Counted from the first letter of the stretch, positions 6,083 through 14,618 are shown. The stretch is DNA of 29,262 nt from UBA10210 sp964408425 (GCA_964408425.1 CAYOZI010000010.1:1-29262); one strand, 5' to 3'. Notes: generated by a model not told the origin, from the sequence alone. A program made the numbers and translations.

Positions 6083-8725
6083 ATGCCTCTGCAGGTTTCG
6101 AAAGACGATTTCAGGAAAGAATTTTCGAAAGACTATTCTAAATACTATAAGACGAAATTGTTCGAAGACGAGGGGTTCGAGAGAAGAACTTGCCCCACCT
6201 GCGGGAAGAACTATTGGACTGCTTCCGGAAAGGAATCGTGCGGGGACAGTTCCCACGAGCCTTACTCATTCTTCAAAAAAACGCCCGTAAAGGAAGGGTA
6301 CGCGGATTTCTGGAAGAAATTCGCCAATTTCTGGAAGAAAAACGACCATGAAGTTATAGACCGATATCCTTTGCTTTCGAAATGGCGGGACGACCTGTTT
6401 TTTGTTATTGCGGATGTGGTGGATTTCCAGCGGCTGGAGCAGGGAAAAGTCGTATTCGAATACCCTTCCAACCCGCTGGTCGTTCCCCAGCCTTGCCTTC
6501 GGTTTGTCGATATAGCGAACGTCGGGGTTACGGGAAGGCATTTTTCAGGGTTCATGATGGCCGGGCAGAAAGCCTTCAACTATCCGAAGGACAAGAAAAG
6601 CTATTGGATTGACGGATGCCTGCGTTTGAATTACGATTTTCTCACGCAGGTTTTGAAAGTCCCGAAAGGGGAACTGACGTACACGGAAGACGTTTGGAGC
6701 ATGCCCGACTTTTCCGCCTTCGGCCCTTGCGTCGAGAGTTTCGCAAACGGAAGCGAGCTGGTCAATAGCGTTTTCATGAATTACTACTGGAACGGAAGCG
6801 AAAAGAAAGAACTGCCCATGAAGATCGTGGACGTCGGATGGGGTTTCGAGAGATTGCTGTGGTATTACTCGGGGGAAAAGACTGCTTACGACGCCGTTTT
6901 CCCCAACGCCATCGCTTTCGCGAAAAAACAAGGCGGTTTGAAGGCCCAAGGAAAAGTTTTCGACAATTACGCCCAGCTTTCGGCAGGTTTGGATATTGAA
7001 TCGGTGAGAAACGTCCGCGAGGAAAAGCAAAAGATCGCTTCGATGCTCGGGCTTTCCCTCAAGGAGATGGAAGAACAGATTTCGCCCGTCCAAGCCCTCT
7101 ATGCGTTATGCGACCACTCCAGAACCCTGTTGTGGGCTTTGGGAGACGGAGCCATCCCCTCGAATACGGGCGGAGGCTACAACCTTCGATTGCTTTTGCG
7201 TAGGAGTTTCGCGTTCATCAACGATTACAACTTGAATATGGATTTCATGGCGTTGATGGAACTGCACGCAAACGACGTGAAAGAGTTATGGCCTGAGTTT
7301 GCGGAGCGGCTTCCGGAATTGCAGGAAGTAATCGACTTGGAAAAGCAGAAGTATTCTGAAACCCTGAAAAGCGCTTCCAACAAAGTGCGCGAAGTCATTT
7401 CACGCAAGGAGGCGTTGACTTCCGACAAGATGATGCTGCTGTACGAAAGCCACGGAATAACTCCTGAATTAGTAGAGAAAATTTCCGAGAAAGAAGGGTT
7501 GCAGATTTCGCCGCCCACGGATTTCTACAAGAAACTCGCGGAAAAGCACACTCTGGACGAAAAGGCGAAGAAGCAGACGGACTTTGCAGAGGAAATTGCA
7601 CCCACGAAACTCGTTTACTATGACAAATCATTTTTGTATGAGCTGAAGGCTAAGGTCCTCGCGTCGAAAGACGACAAGCTCGTCGTCGACCAGACCGTTT
7701 TCTATCCCGAAGGCGGCGGGCAGTGCGGAGACCGCGGTTGGATAGACGGCGTTCGCGTGAAGGACACGCAAAAGCAGGAAGGGCTCGTGATTCACTATCT
7801 CGAAAAGCCCCATCCTTTCGCCAAAGGAAAGACCGTGGATTTGCTTTTGGACAAAAACAGGAGGGAGGACATTCGAAAGCACCACTCTTCCACCCACGTC
7901 GTCCTCCAAGCTGCTCGCAGGGTTTTGGGAAAGCACATTTGGCAAGCCGGCTCACGCAAAGATGAAGACGAGGGGCACGTGGATATAACGCATTACAAGA
8001 AGATTTCAGACGAGGAGAGGAAGGAGATAGAAAAGCTGTCGAACGAGATAGTGAGGAACGGGTTGCCGATCAAATGCTATTTCATGCCGAGAGGAGAGGC
8101 GGAGCAGAAATACGGGTTCGGCATTTATCAGGGAGGAGGGCCTCCCGGGAAGACTGTTCGGATTGTGGAGATAGAAGGCTGGGATATCGAATGCTGCGGG
8201 GGAACCCACTGCGAAAACACCAAGGATATCGGTTTCATCAAGCTCGTCGGAATAGACCAGGTGCAAGACGGAGTGCTGAGGATAAGGTACAAAGCCGGGG
8301 ATAGGGCTATCGCCCACGTTGCAGCGCAAGAGCAATACCTGCACGATTCGGCGAAGGTGTTGAGCGTTCATTTGGACGAATTGCCTTCGGCCGTGGAAAG
8401 GTTTTTTGAAGAGTGGAAAACACANNNNNNNNNNAAGAAGGAATTGGAAGAGCTTTGGGAAAAGAGCGCCGAGCACTACGCCCGCGAATTCTCTTCCTCG
8501 CTGAAGACCGAGAGGGAGTTGAACGCGCCGCAAAGGATGCTGGAAAAAATCGTTTTGAAAACCGTTGAACTCAACCCCAAGTGCAGCGTCGTGCTGTGGA
8601 ATAAGGACGGATTCATCGCAGCTGCTGCCGGAACGCAGAACGGCGACGATGCGGTCGAATTATTGCAAAGGAAAAAGGCGAAGGGCGGCGGGAAGAAGGA
8701 GTTTGCGAGGGGAAAACTGGCGTGA
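6083..8725 (+). CDS. alaS: Alanyl-tRNA synthetase, archaeal type, with a 10-N gap
   Basis: The enzyme charges tRNA-Ala and edits Ser and Gly. Over about 880 residues it has the archaeal N-terminal Cys insertion (CPTCGKNYW near residue 37), the class II catalytic domain (GYNLRLLLRRS near 360), an editing domain with the zinc site HHSSTH and CCGGTHC, and a C-terminal dimerization region. Ten Ns at 8425-8434 fall between the editing and C-terminal regions. The frame is kept, but the other two gaps in the window break frame, so this may be luck and residues may be missing. Its stop overlaps the start of the Nudix gene (GTGA), suggesting coupling. Confidence 0.96.
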   Translation: MPLQVSKDDFRKEFSKDYSKYYKTKLFEDEGFERRTCPTCGKNYWTASGKESCGDSSHEPYSFFKKTPVKEGYADFWKKFANFWKKNDHEVIDRYPLLSKWRDDLFFVIADVVDFQRLEQGKVVFEYPSNPLVVPQPCLRFVDIANVGVTGRHFSGFMMAGQKAFNYPKDKKSYWIDGCLRLNYDFLTQVLKVPKGELTYTEDVWSMPDFSAFGPCVESFANGSELVNSVFMNYYWNGSEKKELPMKIVDVGWGFERLLWYYSGEKTAYDAVFPNAIAFAKKQGGLKAQGKVFDNYAQLSAGLDIESVRNVREEKQKIASMLGLSLKEMEEQISPVQALYALCDHSRTLLWALGDGAIPSNTGGGYNLRLLLRRSFAFINDYNLNMDFMALMELHANDVKELWPEFAERLPELQEVIDLEKQKYSETLKSASNKVREVISRKEALTSDKMMLLYESHGITPELVEKISEKEGLQISPPTDFYKKLAEKHTLDEKAKKQTDFAEEIAPTKLVYYDKSFLYELKAKVLASKDDKLVVDQTVFYPEGGGQCGDRGWIDGVRVKDTQKQEGLVIHYLEKPHPFAKGKTVDLLLDKNRREDIRKHHSSTHVVLQAARRVLGKHIWQAGSRKDEDEGHVDITHYKKISDEERKEIEKLSNEIVRNGLPIKCYFMPRGEAEQKYGFGIYQGGGPPGKTVRIVEIEGWDIECCGGTHCENTKDIGFIKLVGIDQVQDGVLRIRYKAGDRAIAHVAAQEQYLHDSAKVLSVHLDELPSAVERFFEEWKTXXXXKKELEELWEKSAEHYAREFSSSLKTERELNAPQRMLEKIVLKTVELNPKCSVVLWNKDGFIAAAAGTQNGDDAVELLQRKKAKGGGKKEFARGKLA
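8425..8434. other. Assembly gap (10 N) inside alaS
   Basis: The Ns follow the codons for FEEWKT and precede KKELEELW. There is no duplicated sequence on the two sides, unlike the first gap. Confidence 0.97.
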
Positions 8726-9243
8726 GCGAAGAAAACGACGAGGGAAACGCCGAAGGGAAAGAGATCAATCCGCTTGCGGTCGTTCTAACGGCCGTTTTGT
8801 TTGAAGGCAAGATTTTGCTTTTGAAACGCGAGGGAGCTGTATTCCAGGGCCACTGGGGCTTTCCGGGCGGAAAAATAAAGTTCGGGGAAAACCTGAAGGA
8901 AGCGGCAATCCGCGAAGCCAGGGAGGAAACGGGGTTGGATTGCGAGTTCATCGCACTGAGAGGAATAGCGAACGAGATAATCAAGGAACTGCCGAACGAA
9001 AAGCCTTCCGAACACTTCCTGCTCTTCGTGTGCGAATTGAAGCCGAAGCACTTGCAACTGACGCGTTCGATCGAAGGGCAGGTAGAGTGGTTTGAGTTGG
9101 CGAAATTGCCGGACCACGTTATTCCCTCCGACTTGCGCATGCTGAAAGAGTTTATTCTCGAAAACCAGCGTTCCCTGCCTACGCACAACATCTTCCTGAG
9201 ACAACAAGGCCAGGATTATTTCGTCGAAGCATTCCACGCTTGA
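8722..9243 (+). CDS. Nudix hydrolase
   Basis: The complete Nudix box GX5EX7REUXEEXGU is present from G50 to L72 (GKIKFGE, then REAREETGL), so it should hydrolyse a nucleoside diphosphate-linked substrate with Mg2+. The substrate cannot be read from the sequence: nucleotide-pool cleaning and ADP-ribose or NADH hydrolysis are all possible. The first 15 residues are acidic and probably disordered. The GTG start overlaps the alaS stop by 4 bp, which supports this start. It is 173 residues. Confidence 0.92.
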   Translation: MSEENDEGNAEGKEINPLAVVLTAVLFEGKILLLKREGAVFQGHWGFPGGKIKFGENLKEAAIREAREETGLDCEFIALRGIANEIIKELPNEKPSEHFLLFVCELKPKHLQLTRSIEGQVEWFELAKLPDHVIPSDLRMLKEFILENQRSLPTHNIFLRQQGQDYFVEAFHA

Positions 9244-9269
9244 ACTACAAAAACGGGGTTTGATGAAAA

Positions 9270-10076
9270 ATGCGTTATTCAAAAAACGATTTCAAGAAGA
9301 TCGAAAGAGTATGCGTAAAAGCCGTGCTGGCGGGCGGGAAGATATCCCACCGGTATTTCGGCAAGATCGGGCACATGATCAAGGGAAGCGGGGTTTACCA
9401 CGCCGGAAGCGTTGTTACTAGTGCGGACCGCGAGGCTGAAAAGGCGATTCGAAAGATAATCCGCAAAAACTATCCTCTCCACCACATCGTGGGCGAAGAG
9501 GAAGGGGGCGAGGAAGGCAAAGGATTGACGTGGTTCATCGACCCGTTGGACGGGACTTTCAATTATTCGAGAGGGTTAGAGTTTCACGGGTCGATGGTTG
9601 CCGTTTGCCTGGACGGTGAGCCTGTTGCAGGCGCGGTTTTCATGCCCGAGTTGAAAAAACTTTATTATGCTTCAAAGGGAAACGGCGCTTTCCTCAACGG
9701 AAAAAGGATCCGCGTTTCGAAAAACGAGGTTTTGGAGAAAAGCATGGCCATAATTCCCGGCGGCCCGAAGGGAGGGAACAGTTCGAAAGAACTTTACTTC
9801 AAGATCGTTCACAATCTGGCTCCGCACCTGGCGGCAACGGTTTCCTACCTGGTTGCGGCCATGATTTGCAGGGTTGCGGAAGGAAAAATAGATTTGGCGG
9901 TTTCCTTGAGCTTGTACCCTTGGGATTTCTGCCCTCCGGCTATAATCGTGAGGGAAGCGGGCGGAGTGGTGGCTTACGAGAAAGGGAAGGATTGGACCAC
10001 CCGGAACGGAAATTTCGTCGCGGCTTCAAACCGCAAGCTGCTGAACAAGGCGATTGCGCTTTTGAAAAAGAAGTGA
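9270..10076 (+). CDS. suhB: Inositol monophosphatase / fructose-1,6-bisphosphatase family protein
   Basis: This is a Mg2+-dependent sugar phosphatase. Metal ligands are all in place: GEEEGG (75-80), DPLDGT (91-96) and the C-terminal PWDFCPPAIIVREAGG segment. In archaea this family can act on both inositol monophosphate and fructose 1,6-bisphosphate, feeding phospholipid headgroups or gluconeogenesis, and sequence alone does not decide. It is 268 residues, the normal length. The stop lies 3 bp before the 3' end of the convergent tRNA-Met gene, so transcription must end inside or across that tRNA. Confidence 0.9.
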   Translation: MRYSKNDFKKIERVCVKAVLAGGKISHRYFGKIGHMIKGSGVYHAGSVVTSADREAEKAIRKIIRKNYPLHHIVGEEEGGEEGKGLTWFIDPLDGTFNYSRGLEFHGSMVAVCLDGEPVAGAVFMPELKKLYYASKGNGAFLNGKRIRVSKNEVLEKSMAIIPGGPKGGNSSKELYFKIVHNLAPHLAATVSYLVAAMICRVAEGKIDLAVSLSLYPWDFCPPAIIVREAGGVVAYEKGKDWTTRNGNFVAASNRKLLNKAIALLKKK

Positions 10077-10079
10077 GAA

Positions 10080-10153
10080 TGCCGGAGGGGAGACTTGAAC
10101 TCCCGGCCTCCAGGTTATGAATCTGGCGCTCTAACCAGCTGAGCTACTCCGGC
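10080..10153 (-). tRNA. tRNA-Met (CAT)
   Basis: It has a 7-bp acceptor stem (GCCGGAG with CTCCGGC), a normal D-arm, anticodon loop TTCATAA with anticodon CAT, a T-arm with GTTCAAGTC, and discriminator A. No CCA is encoded. The body resembles elongator tRNA-Met. A tRNA-Ile with a modified CAT anticodon cannot be ruled out fully. There is no intron. Confidence 0.92.
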
Positions 10154-10225
10154 TTGTGGTTAAAAGATTGGGTTTGATAACGGCTAAAAAGCTTGCTTTG
10201 GTAACCAGTTGGGGTAAAAACAAAA

Positions 10226-10744
10226 ATGATTGAAGCTTTGTTCGACGCAGTTTCCATCTTCTTCAACAGCCAATGGGGCTTCATCGCCTTCATAGCCCTT
10301 TCAGTGATAGCCGTTTTCTCCTTCTCGAAAAACAAGAAAGTGTTTCTCATAGCTCTTATCCTGGCCGTAGTCCTGAGCATAGGCTTGAAGTCTTTCTTCG
10401 GCTACTCGCGCCCTTGCGAGACAACCGGGTTTGAATCCCAAATCTTATGCCCCGACTCTGACGGCTTTCCCTCCAACCACGCCGTCATAGCGATGGTTTT
10501 CGCATTTGGAGCATTAGGCACGGTGTTGTTCTGGCCTTACGCCTTCCTGGCCATCATAATCCCCTTATCCCGCTTGTGGCTGGAAGTGCATTCTCTCGAC
10601 CAGATTGCGGGCGGAATGGCGTTTGGGGCGATGGTTTTCATAGCGGTTTTCGAGATAAACGAAAAACTCTTCGGTTCCTTGTACGGAAAGTGGGACGTGG
10701 ATTCGTTGCTGGAAGACAACCTGTTGACGAAAAGAGTGGATTGA
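10226..10744 (+). CDS. PAP2-family membrane phosphatase
   Basis: It has three PAP2 motifs: KSFFGYSRP (55-63), GFPSNHA (PSNH at 82-85, with Asn in place of the usual Gly of PSGH) and SRLWLEVHSLDQ (S115-R116, H122, D125). There are about five hydrophobic membrane segments in 172 residues. Such enzymes dephosphorylate lipid phosphates or pyrophosphates, for example polyprenyl pyrophosphate. The next gene is a dolichol-kinase-like enzyme 21 bp away, so recycling of the polyprenol sugar carrier is the likely job. Confidence 0.88.
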   Translation: MIEALFDAVSIFFNSQWGFIAFIALSVIAVFSFSKNKKVFLIALILAVVLSIGLKSFFGYSRPCETTGFESQILCPDSDGFPSNHAVIAMVFAFGALGTVLFWPYAFLAIIIPLSRLWLEVHSLDQIAGGMAFGAMVFIAVFEINEKLFGSLYGKWDVDSLLEDNLLTKRVD

Positions 10745-10765
10745 ACAAAAAGGTTTTGATGGAAA

Positions 10766-11320
10766 ATGGACGAATTGGGCAGGCAAATAATCCACATGAT
10801 TTTCGGGGCGTTGTTGCTATTCATAGCCAACTTCGCTGGCAGGGACGCGACGATAATCCTGCTTTGCATATCGCTCGTTTTGGGCTTGATACTGGTTCAA
10901 CTGAAAACGGAAGGGTACGAAAACCGGTTCGTTGATTTCATGCTGAAAAGCTTCGATAGGCCCGAGAAAATCCCGGCAAGAGGCGGTTTGGCTTTCCTGG
11001 TTGGAACGTTGTTCTTGTTTGCAGCGGTCGATTTCGCTTTTGCCATGGGTATTCTGGCGATTCTCGCGTTCGGAGACGGTTTCGCCACAATCGTGGGAAT
11101 GGCGGGAACGAGAAAAATCCCCTTCAACCAAAAGAAAACGTTCGAAGGGCTGGGGGCTTTCATTCTCGCCGGAGTCGCCTCCTCGATGTTCTTTCTAGGC
11201 TCGCAGACGGCCGTTTTCTACTCCGTTTTCCTGGGAATAATAGAATCAATAGACTTGAAGGCTGACGACAACCTCTTGATTCCGTTTTCGGCGGTTTTGC
11301 TGAAAACCCTGTTGAAGTAA
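10766..11320 (+). CDS. Dolichol/phytol kinase-like (CTP-dependent polyprenol kinase family) membrane protein
   Basis: This is a multi-pass membrane protein of 184 residues. The diagnostic segment is AFGDGFATIVGMAG (near 100-115) followed by GTRKIPFNQKKTFEG, typical of the SEC59/phytol kinase/phosphatidate cytidylyltransferase superfamily. Phosphorylation of dolichol or a similar isoprenoid alcohol with CTP is the best guess, given the PAP2 phosphatase just upstream. Acting on geranylgeraniol or another prenol is an alternative. Confidence 0.8.
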   Translation: MDELGRQIIHMIFGALLLFIANFAGRDATIILLCISLVLGLILVQLKTEGYENRFVDFMLKSFDRPEKIPARGGLAFLVGTLFLFAAVDFAFAMGILAILAFGDGFATIVGMAGTRKIPFNQKKTFEGLGAFILAGVASSMFFLGSQTAVFYSVFLGIIESIDLKADDNLLIPFSAVLLKTLLK

Positions 11321-11333
11321 GCACTGCATAAGG

Positions 11334-11996
11334 GTGGGCGAATTGGCTTTAATCGTTTTAGAAGGCATAGATGCTGCAGGGAAAGCCACGCAGGCCAAGC
11401 TTTTGGCCGGAAGGCTGAGGAAAAAAGGCAGGAAAACCGTTTTAATGCACTTTCCTTCCTACGGCACTCCATCCGGAAACCTCGTCGCTTCGTACTTGAA
11501 AGGCGAGTTCGGGGAAAGGGAAAAAGTGTCGAGAAAATTCGCGGCAATGCTTTACGCTCTGGATCGGTATTCTCAGAAGAAAAAGCTCGAAGGGCTTTTG
11601 AAAAAAGGCTTTGCAGTAATCCTGGATCGGTATACGCAATCCAACCTGGCTTACGCCTCGGCGGATTTGAAAGGCAAAAAGCGCAGGGAATTGATAGAAT
11701 GGATTGAACGCTTGGAAAAAGGATTGCCTAAAGCAAATGCCGTGGTGTTTTTGGACGTTCCTCCACAGCAAAGTGCAAAGCTTTTCGGAAAACGAAAGGC
11801 GAAAATCAAGGGGGTTACAAAAGACATCCACGAAAAGGATTTCGAGTACGCGAAAAGGGTTTACAAAAACTACTCGGCTTTGGCGAGAGAGAAAAAGTGG
11901 GTTGTCGTAAAGTGCGTTTCGAACGGAAGGCTCAAACCGAAGGAAGAGATTGCCGAAGCCCTCTTCCTGGCTTTGAGCCGAAGAAAAGCGATTTAA
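11334..11996 (+). CDS. tmk: Thymidylate kinase
   Basis: The enzyme converts dTMP to dTDP. It has the P-loop EGIDAAGKATQ (residues 10-20), the conserved DRY of the dTMP-binding region (ILDRYTQSNLAYA), and a long lid region rich in Lys. At 220 residues it is the usual size. The start is GTG at 11334. A TTG at 11343, better spaced from AGGGTGGG, is an alternative three codons further in. It lies 13 bp after the dolichol-kinase-like gene, in the same direction. The TATA box for the next tRNA overlaps its stop codon. Confidence 0.93.
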   Translation: MGELALIVLEGIDAAGKATQAKLLAGRLRKKGRKTVLMHFPSYGTPSGNLVASYLKGEFGEREKVSRKFAAMLYALDRYSQKKKLEGLLKKGFAVILDRYTQSNLAYASADLKGKKRRELIEWIERLEKGLPKANAVVFLDVPPQQSAKLFGKRKAKIKGVTKDIHEKDFEYAKRVYKNYSALAREKKWVVVKCVSNGRLKPKEEIAEALFLALSRRKAI

Positions 11997-12026
11997 AACT
12001 CTCCCGAACCATATTCTTCTTCTACT

Positions 12027-12101
12027 GCTCCGTTCGTCTAGTTCGGCCAAGGACGCTGGCCTTTCAAGCCAGCAACTCGGGTTCAAATCCCGGACGGAGC
12101 A
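12027..12101 (+). tRNA. tRNA-Glu (TTC)
   Basis: Acceptor GCTCCGT pairs with ACGGAGC. The D-arm is GTCT/GGAC, the anticodon stem CTGGC/GCCAG has loop CTTTCAA (anticodon TTC), and the T-arm contains GGGTTCAAATCCC. The discriminator is A and no CCA is encoded. There is no intron. A TATA-like GATTTAAAAC lies about 33 bp upstream, overlapping the end of tmk. Confidence 0.95.
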
Positions 12102-12125
12102 CTTGAAGTCTAGGGAGGTTTTGGA

Positions 12126-12278
12126 ATGGCATTGTCTAAATCTGATTTGGCGCACAGAAAATCGAACCTCAAGGCCAAGCTGGCGGAACTTGAAAAGCAG
12201 GCCATGGACGACCCGCTCATGAGAAACCGCAAGCTTCACGAGGAAATAGCCGAGTTGAAGAAAAAACTCTCGGATTAA
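12126..12278 (+). CDS. Small coiled-coil protein (50 residues)
   Basis: The ORF is preceded by a strong ribosome binding site (GGGAGGT at 12113-12119, 6 nt spacing). The protein starts MALSKSDLAHRKSNLKAKL and continues as charged heptads (LAELEKQ, EEIAELKKKL), so it should be nearly all helix and form a coiled coil. It has no Cys and no membrane segment. I do not recognise the family. It sits 24 bp after tRNA-Glu, so a tRNA-mRNA transcript is possible. Confidence 0.7.
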   Translation: MALSKSDLAHRKSNLKAKLAELEKQAMDDPLMRNRKLHEEIAELKKKLSD

Positions 12279-12300
12279 GACTAAAGCCGGAACGAGCTTT

Positions 12301-12606
12301 TCAGGGCTCGAAAACTTCCATGAACGTCCGGCAAAACCGTTCCTTCGAGATTTTCAATCCAGCCTTGCCTTTTTCCGTAATAGTGTAAACGACAGTCTTC
12401 CCCTTTTTCTTCTCCTTGATGAAACCAGCTTCCTTCAATCCCTTGAGTGCGGGGTAGATGGTTCCCGGGCTGGGCCTTTCGCCTTTCCTTTTCTCCAGTT
12501 CATCCGCGATCTCCTGCCCGTGCATCGGCTTTTTCGATATCAAAAAAAGCAGCAAAAACGACAGCATGCCCCGCATGTCGCAATAATACCCTTCGCTTTT
12601 ACCCAT
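12301..12606 (-). CDS. PadR-family transcriptional repressor
   Basis: This is a 101-residue winged-helix protein with the PadR pattern: LLFLISKKPMHGQEIADEL, then SPGTIYPALKGLKEAGFI and the beta-wing KTVVYTITEKGKAGL. The usual C-terminal dimerization helix is short. It diverges from a gene for a 47-residue CxC protein, and two similar 19-bp imperfect palindromes lie in the 83-bp space between them. The ATG at 12606 is about 25 bp from the shared TATA region, so the message could be leaderless. It probably represses itself and its neighbour. The signal is unknown. Confidence 0.9.
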   Translation of the reverse strand: MGKSEGYYCDMRGMLSFLLLFLISKKPMHGQEIADELEKRKGERPSPGTIYPALKGLKEAGFIKEKKKGKTVVYTITEKGKAGLKISKERFCRTFMEVFEP

Positions 12607-12610
12607 AAAA

Positions 12611-12669
12611 CGTATTGGACAACCGATATATTTAAATAAAACCTTTGCAGATATCGTATGTCCGATATG
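12611..12669 (+). promoter_or_regulatory. Divergent promoter with two inverted operator-like sites
   Basis: Site B (12651-12669, ATATCGTATGTCCGATATG) and the reverse complement of site A (12611-12629, ATATCGGTTGTCCAATACG) match at most positions. The half-site ATATCG recurs inverted within site B. Between them lies TTTAAATA (12631-12638), usable in both directions. Site B overlaps the expected rightward start point and site A overlaps the region just upstream of the TATA. This is the expected geometry for repression of both genes by PadR. Confidence 0.65.
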
Positions 12670-12689
12670 GAGTCGGGAGGTGACAAAGA

Positions 12690-12833
12690 ATGGACGGATG
12701 CGGTTGCTACGGATCTCGCGGCTTCCTGACGAAGGAGGAGAAAGTCGAGATGCTCGAGGATTACCAGGAATCCCTCGAGAAGGAAGCGAAAGGCGTTGAA
12801 GAGCGCATTAAGGAACTGAAGAAGGCTTCGTAA
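12690..12833 (+). CDS. Small CxC-containing protein under PadR control (47 residues)
   Basis: The protein begins MDGCGCYGSRGFLTKEEKVE and continues as a single charged helix to KELKKAS. A Cys-x-Cys near the N-terminus followed by FLTKEEK and a helical tail is similar to small proteins (DUF5320-like) found next to PadR or iron-molybdenum-cofactor genes in other archaea. That assignment is from memory and moderate. The ribosome binding site GGGAGGTGA (12675-12683) is excellent. The stop codon is embedded in the loop-proximal part of a terminator hairpin. Metal or redox sensing or storage is a guess. Confidence 0.75.
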   Translation: MDGCGCYGSRGFLTKEEKVEMLEDYQESLEKEAKGVEERIKELKKAS

Positions 12834-12856
12834 GCCTTCTTCCCCCCTTTCTTTTT
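12821..12856 (+). terminator. Hairpin terminator overlapping the stop of the CxC protein gene
   Basis: GAAGGCTT (12821-12828) pairs with AAGCCTTC (12832-12839) across a 3-nt loop, followed by pyrimidine and T runs. The TAA stop (12831-12833) is part of the loop and stem. Confidence 0.6.
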
Positions 12857-12917
12857 TTCGCGTTGTTTTTAATTCCCCTTTCCCCATCATACTATTTCCA
12901 GAAAGGTGGTTAGTTTT

Positions 12918-14618
12918 TTGAAAAGCAAGAGTTCCCCAAAGGAGAAGATAGTGGTCACCAGCGCGCTGCCTTACGTCAACGGAGTGAAGCACTTGGGCAA
13001 CTTGCTCGGAAGCTTGCTGCCCGCCGACGTTTACGCCAGGTTTTTGCGTTTGCAGGGGGAAGACGTGATATTCGTTTGCGGCACGGACGAGCACGGAACG
13101 GCCTGCGAAGTCGCGGCTCTCGAGGAGAAAACTCCCATCCGCAATTACGTTGACAAATACTACTCGATTCAAAAGGCGGTTTACGAAAAGTGGGGTTTGA
13201 GCTTCGATTATTTCGGAAGGACGAGCGCAAAGCAAAACCACGAGACCACGCAGGAGATTTTCCTAAAGATTTACGAGAAAGGCCTGATCAAGGAAAAAAC
13301 CCTGAAGCTGCCGTATTGCCTGAACGACAAGAGGTTTTTGCCGGATAGGTACGTGGGCGGGAAGTGCCCGCATTGCGCTTATGAAAATGCGGTGGGCGAC
13401 CAGTGCGAAAAATGCGGGAAAGTACTGGATCCGATCGAACTGTTGAATCCCTTGTGCAAAATCTGCAAGAAGAACAATATTGATTTTAGGGAAAGCAAGC
13501 ACTTGTTCTTGGATTTGCCGAAACTGGCCGAGCCGTTGAGAAAATGGATTGAGAAACAAAAGCATTGGCCTTCAAACGCGAGAAATTTCGCCATCCAGTG
13601 GATTAAGGAAGGGTTGCGGGAAAGATGCATAACTCGCGATCTGGAGTGGGGAGTAAAGGTTCCGCTCAAGGGCTTTGAGGATAAAGTGTTTTACGTTTGG
13701 TTTGACGCGCCGATAGGGTATATTTCCATCACGAAACAGCTTTTCGACGAGAAAGGCGAAAGCAAGAAGTGGGAGGAATACTGGAGGGGCGATAAGGCGA
13801 AAATCATTCATTTTCTCGGCAAGGACAACATTGCTTTTCATACGGTAATATGGCCCGCGGTTCTATACGCTTCAGGTTATGCCAATCTTCCCCACCAGGT
13901 GAAAAGCCTGGAGTTTTTGAATTACGAAGGCGAGAAATTCTCCACCTCCCGCAAATGGGGAATCTTTACGGACGAGGCGATAGACTGGTTTCCGGCCGAC
14001 TACTGGCGTTATTATCTCCTTTCAATCCTTCCCGAAACGAGCGACACGGACTTCATTTGGGCGGAATTCCAGAACAAGGTTAACGGGGATTTGGCTGACG
14101 TTATAGGAAACTTGCTGCAGCGAAGCCTGGTTTTCACGAAAAACAACTTCGATTCAAAGATTCCCAAGGCGAAAAAGCTTGATGCTGAGGATAAAAAGTT
14201 CAAGAAAACGGTTGCGGAAAGGGTGAAGAAAACCAAAGACTTGATGCTGGCCTACAGGATGCAGGAGGCGCTGCATACTGCGGTTGATTTAGCCCGCGAG
14301 TCGAACAAGTACTTCAACGAGCGAGAGCCTTGGCATTCAATCAAAACCGATCCCGAAAAGGCGAAAACCACGCTTTACCTCACTGCTAATGCGTTACGCA
14401 GCTTGGCTATCATTCTAGAGCCTTTCGTTCCCTTCACGTCAAGGGCGATTTTCGGGCAATTGAACCTGAAATTCGAGAAAATACGGTGGGACGACGCCCT
14501 CAAAGAGGGTTTGAAGGAAGGGCATTCCATAAACGCACCTACCGTCTTATTCCGCAAGATTGAAGCCAAGGAAATAGAGGGGAAGAAGAAGGTCATAGAG
14601 GCGAGAAGCAAGAGGTAA
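12918..14618 (+). CDS. metG: Methionyl-tRNA synthetase
   Basis: This class I synthetase charges tRNA-Met. The HIGH motif appears as HLGN in PYVNGVKHLGNLLGS and the KMSKS motif as KFSTSRK. The connective peptide has zinc-knuckle cysteines (CPHCAY, CEKCG, CKICK). The C-terminal anticodon-binding helical domain is present. The extra C-terminal tRNA-binding dimerization domain of some MetRS is absent. About 566 residues. I prefer TTG at 12918, which has AGGTGGT 7 nt upstream, over GTG at 12906, which lies inside that ribosome binding site. Confidence 0.94.
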   Translation: MKSKSSPKEKIVVTSALPYVNGVKHLGNLLGSLLPADVYARFLRLQGEDVIFVCGTDEHGTACEVAALEEKTPIRNYVDKYYSIQKAVYEKWGLSFDYFGRTSAKQNHETTQEIFLKIYEKGLIKEKTLKLPYCLNDKRFLPDRYVGGKCPHCAYENAVGDQCEKCGKVLDPIELLNPLCKICKKNNIDFRESKHLFLDLPKLAEPLRKWIEKQKHWPSNARNFAIQWIKEGLRERCITRDLEWGVKVPLKGFEDKVFYVWFDAPIGYISITKQLFDEKGESKKWEEYWRGDKAKIIHFLGKDNIAFHTVIWPAVLYASGYANLPHQVKSLEFLNYEGEKFSTSRKWGIFTDEAIDWFPADYWRYYLLSILPETSDTDFIWAEFQNKVNGDLADVIGNLLQRSLVFTKNNFDSKIPKAKKLDAEDKKFKKTVAERVKKTKDLMLAYRMQEALHTAVDLARESNKYFNEREPWHSIKTDPEKAKTTLYLTANALRSLAIILEPFVPFTSRAIFGQLNLKFEKIRWDDALKEGLKEGHSINAPTVLFRKIEAKEIEGKKKVIEARSKR

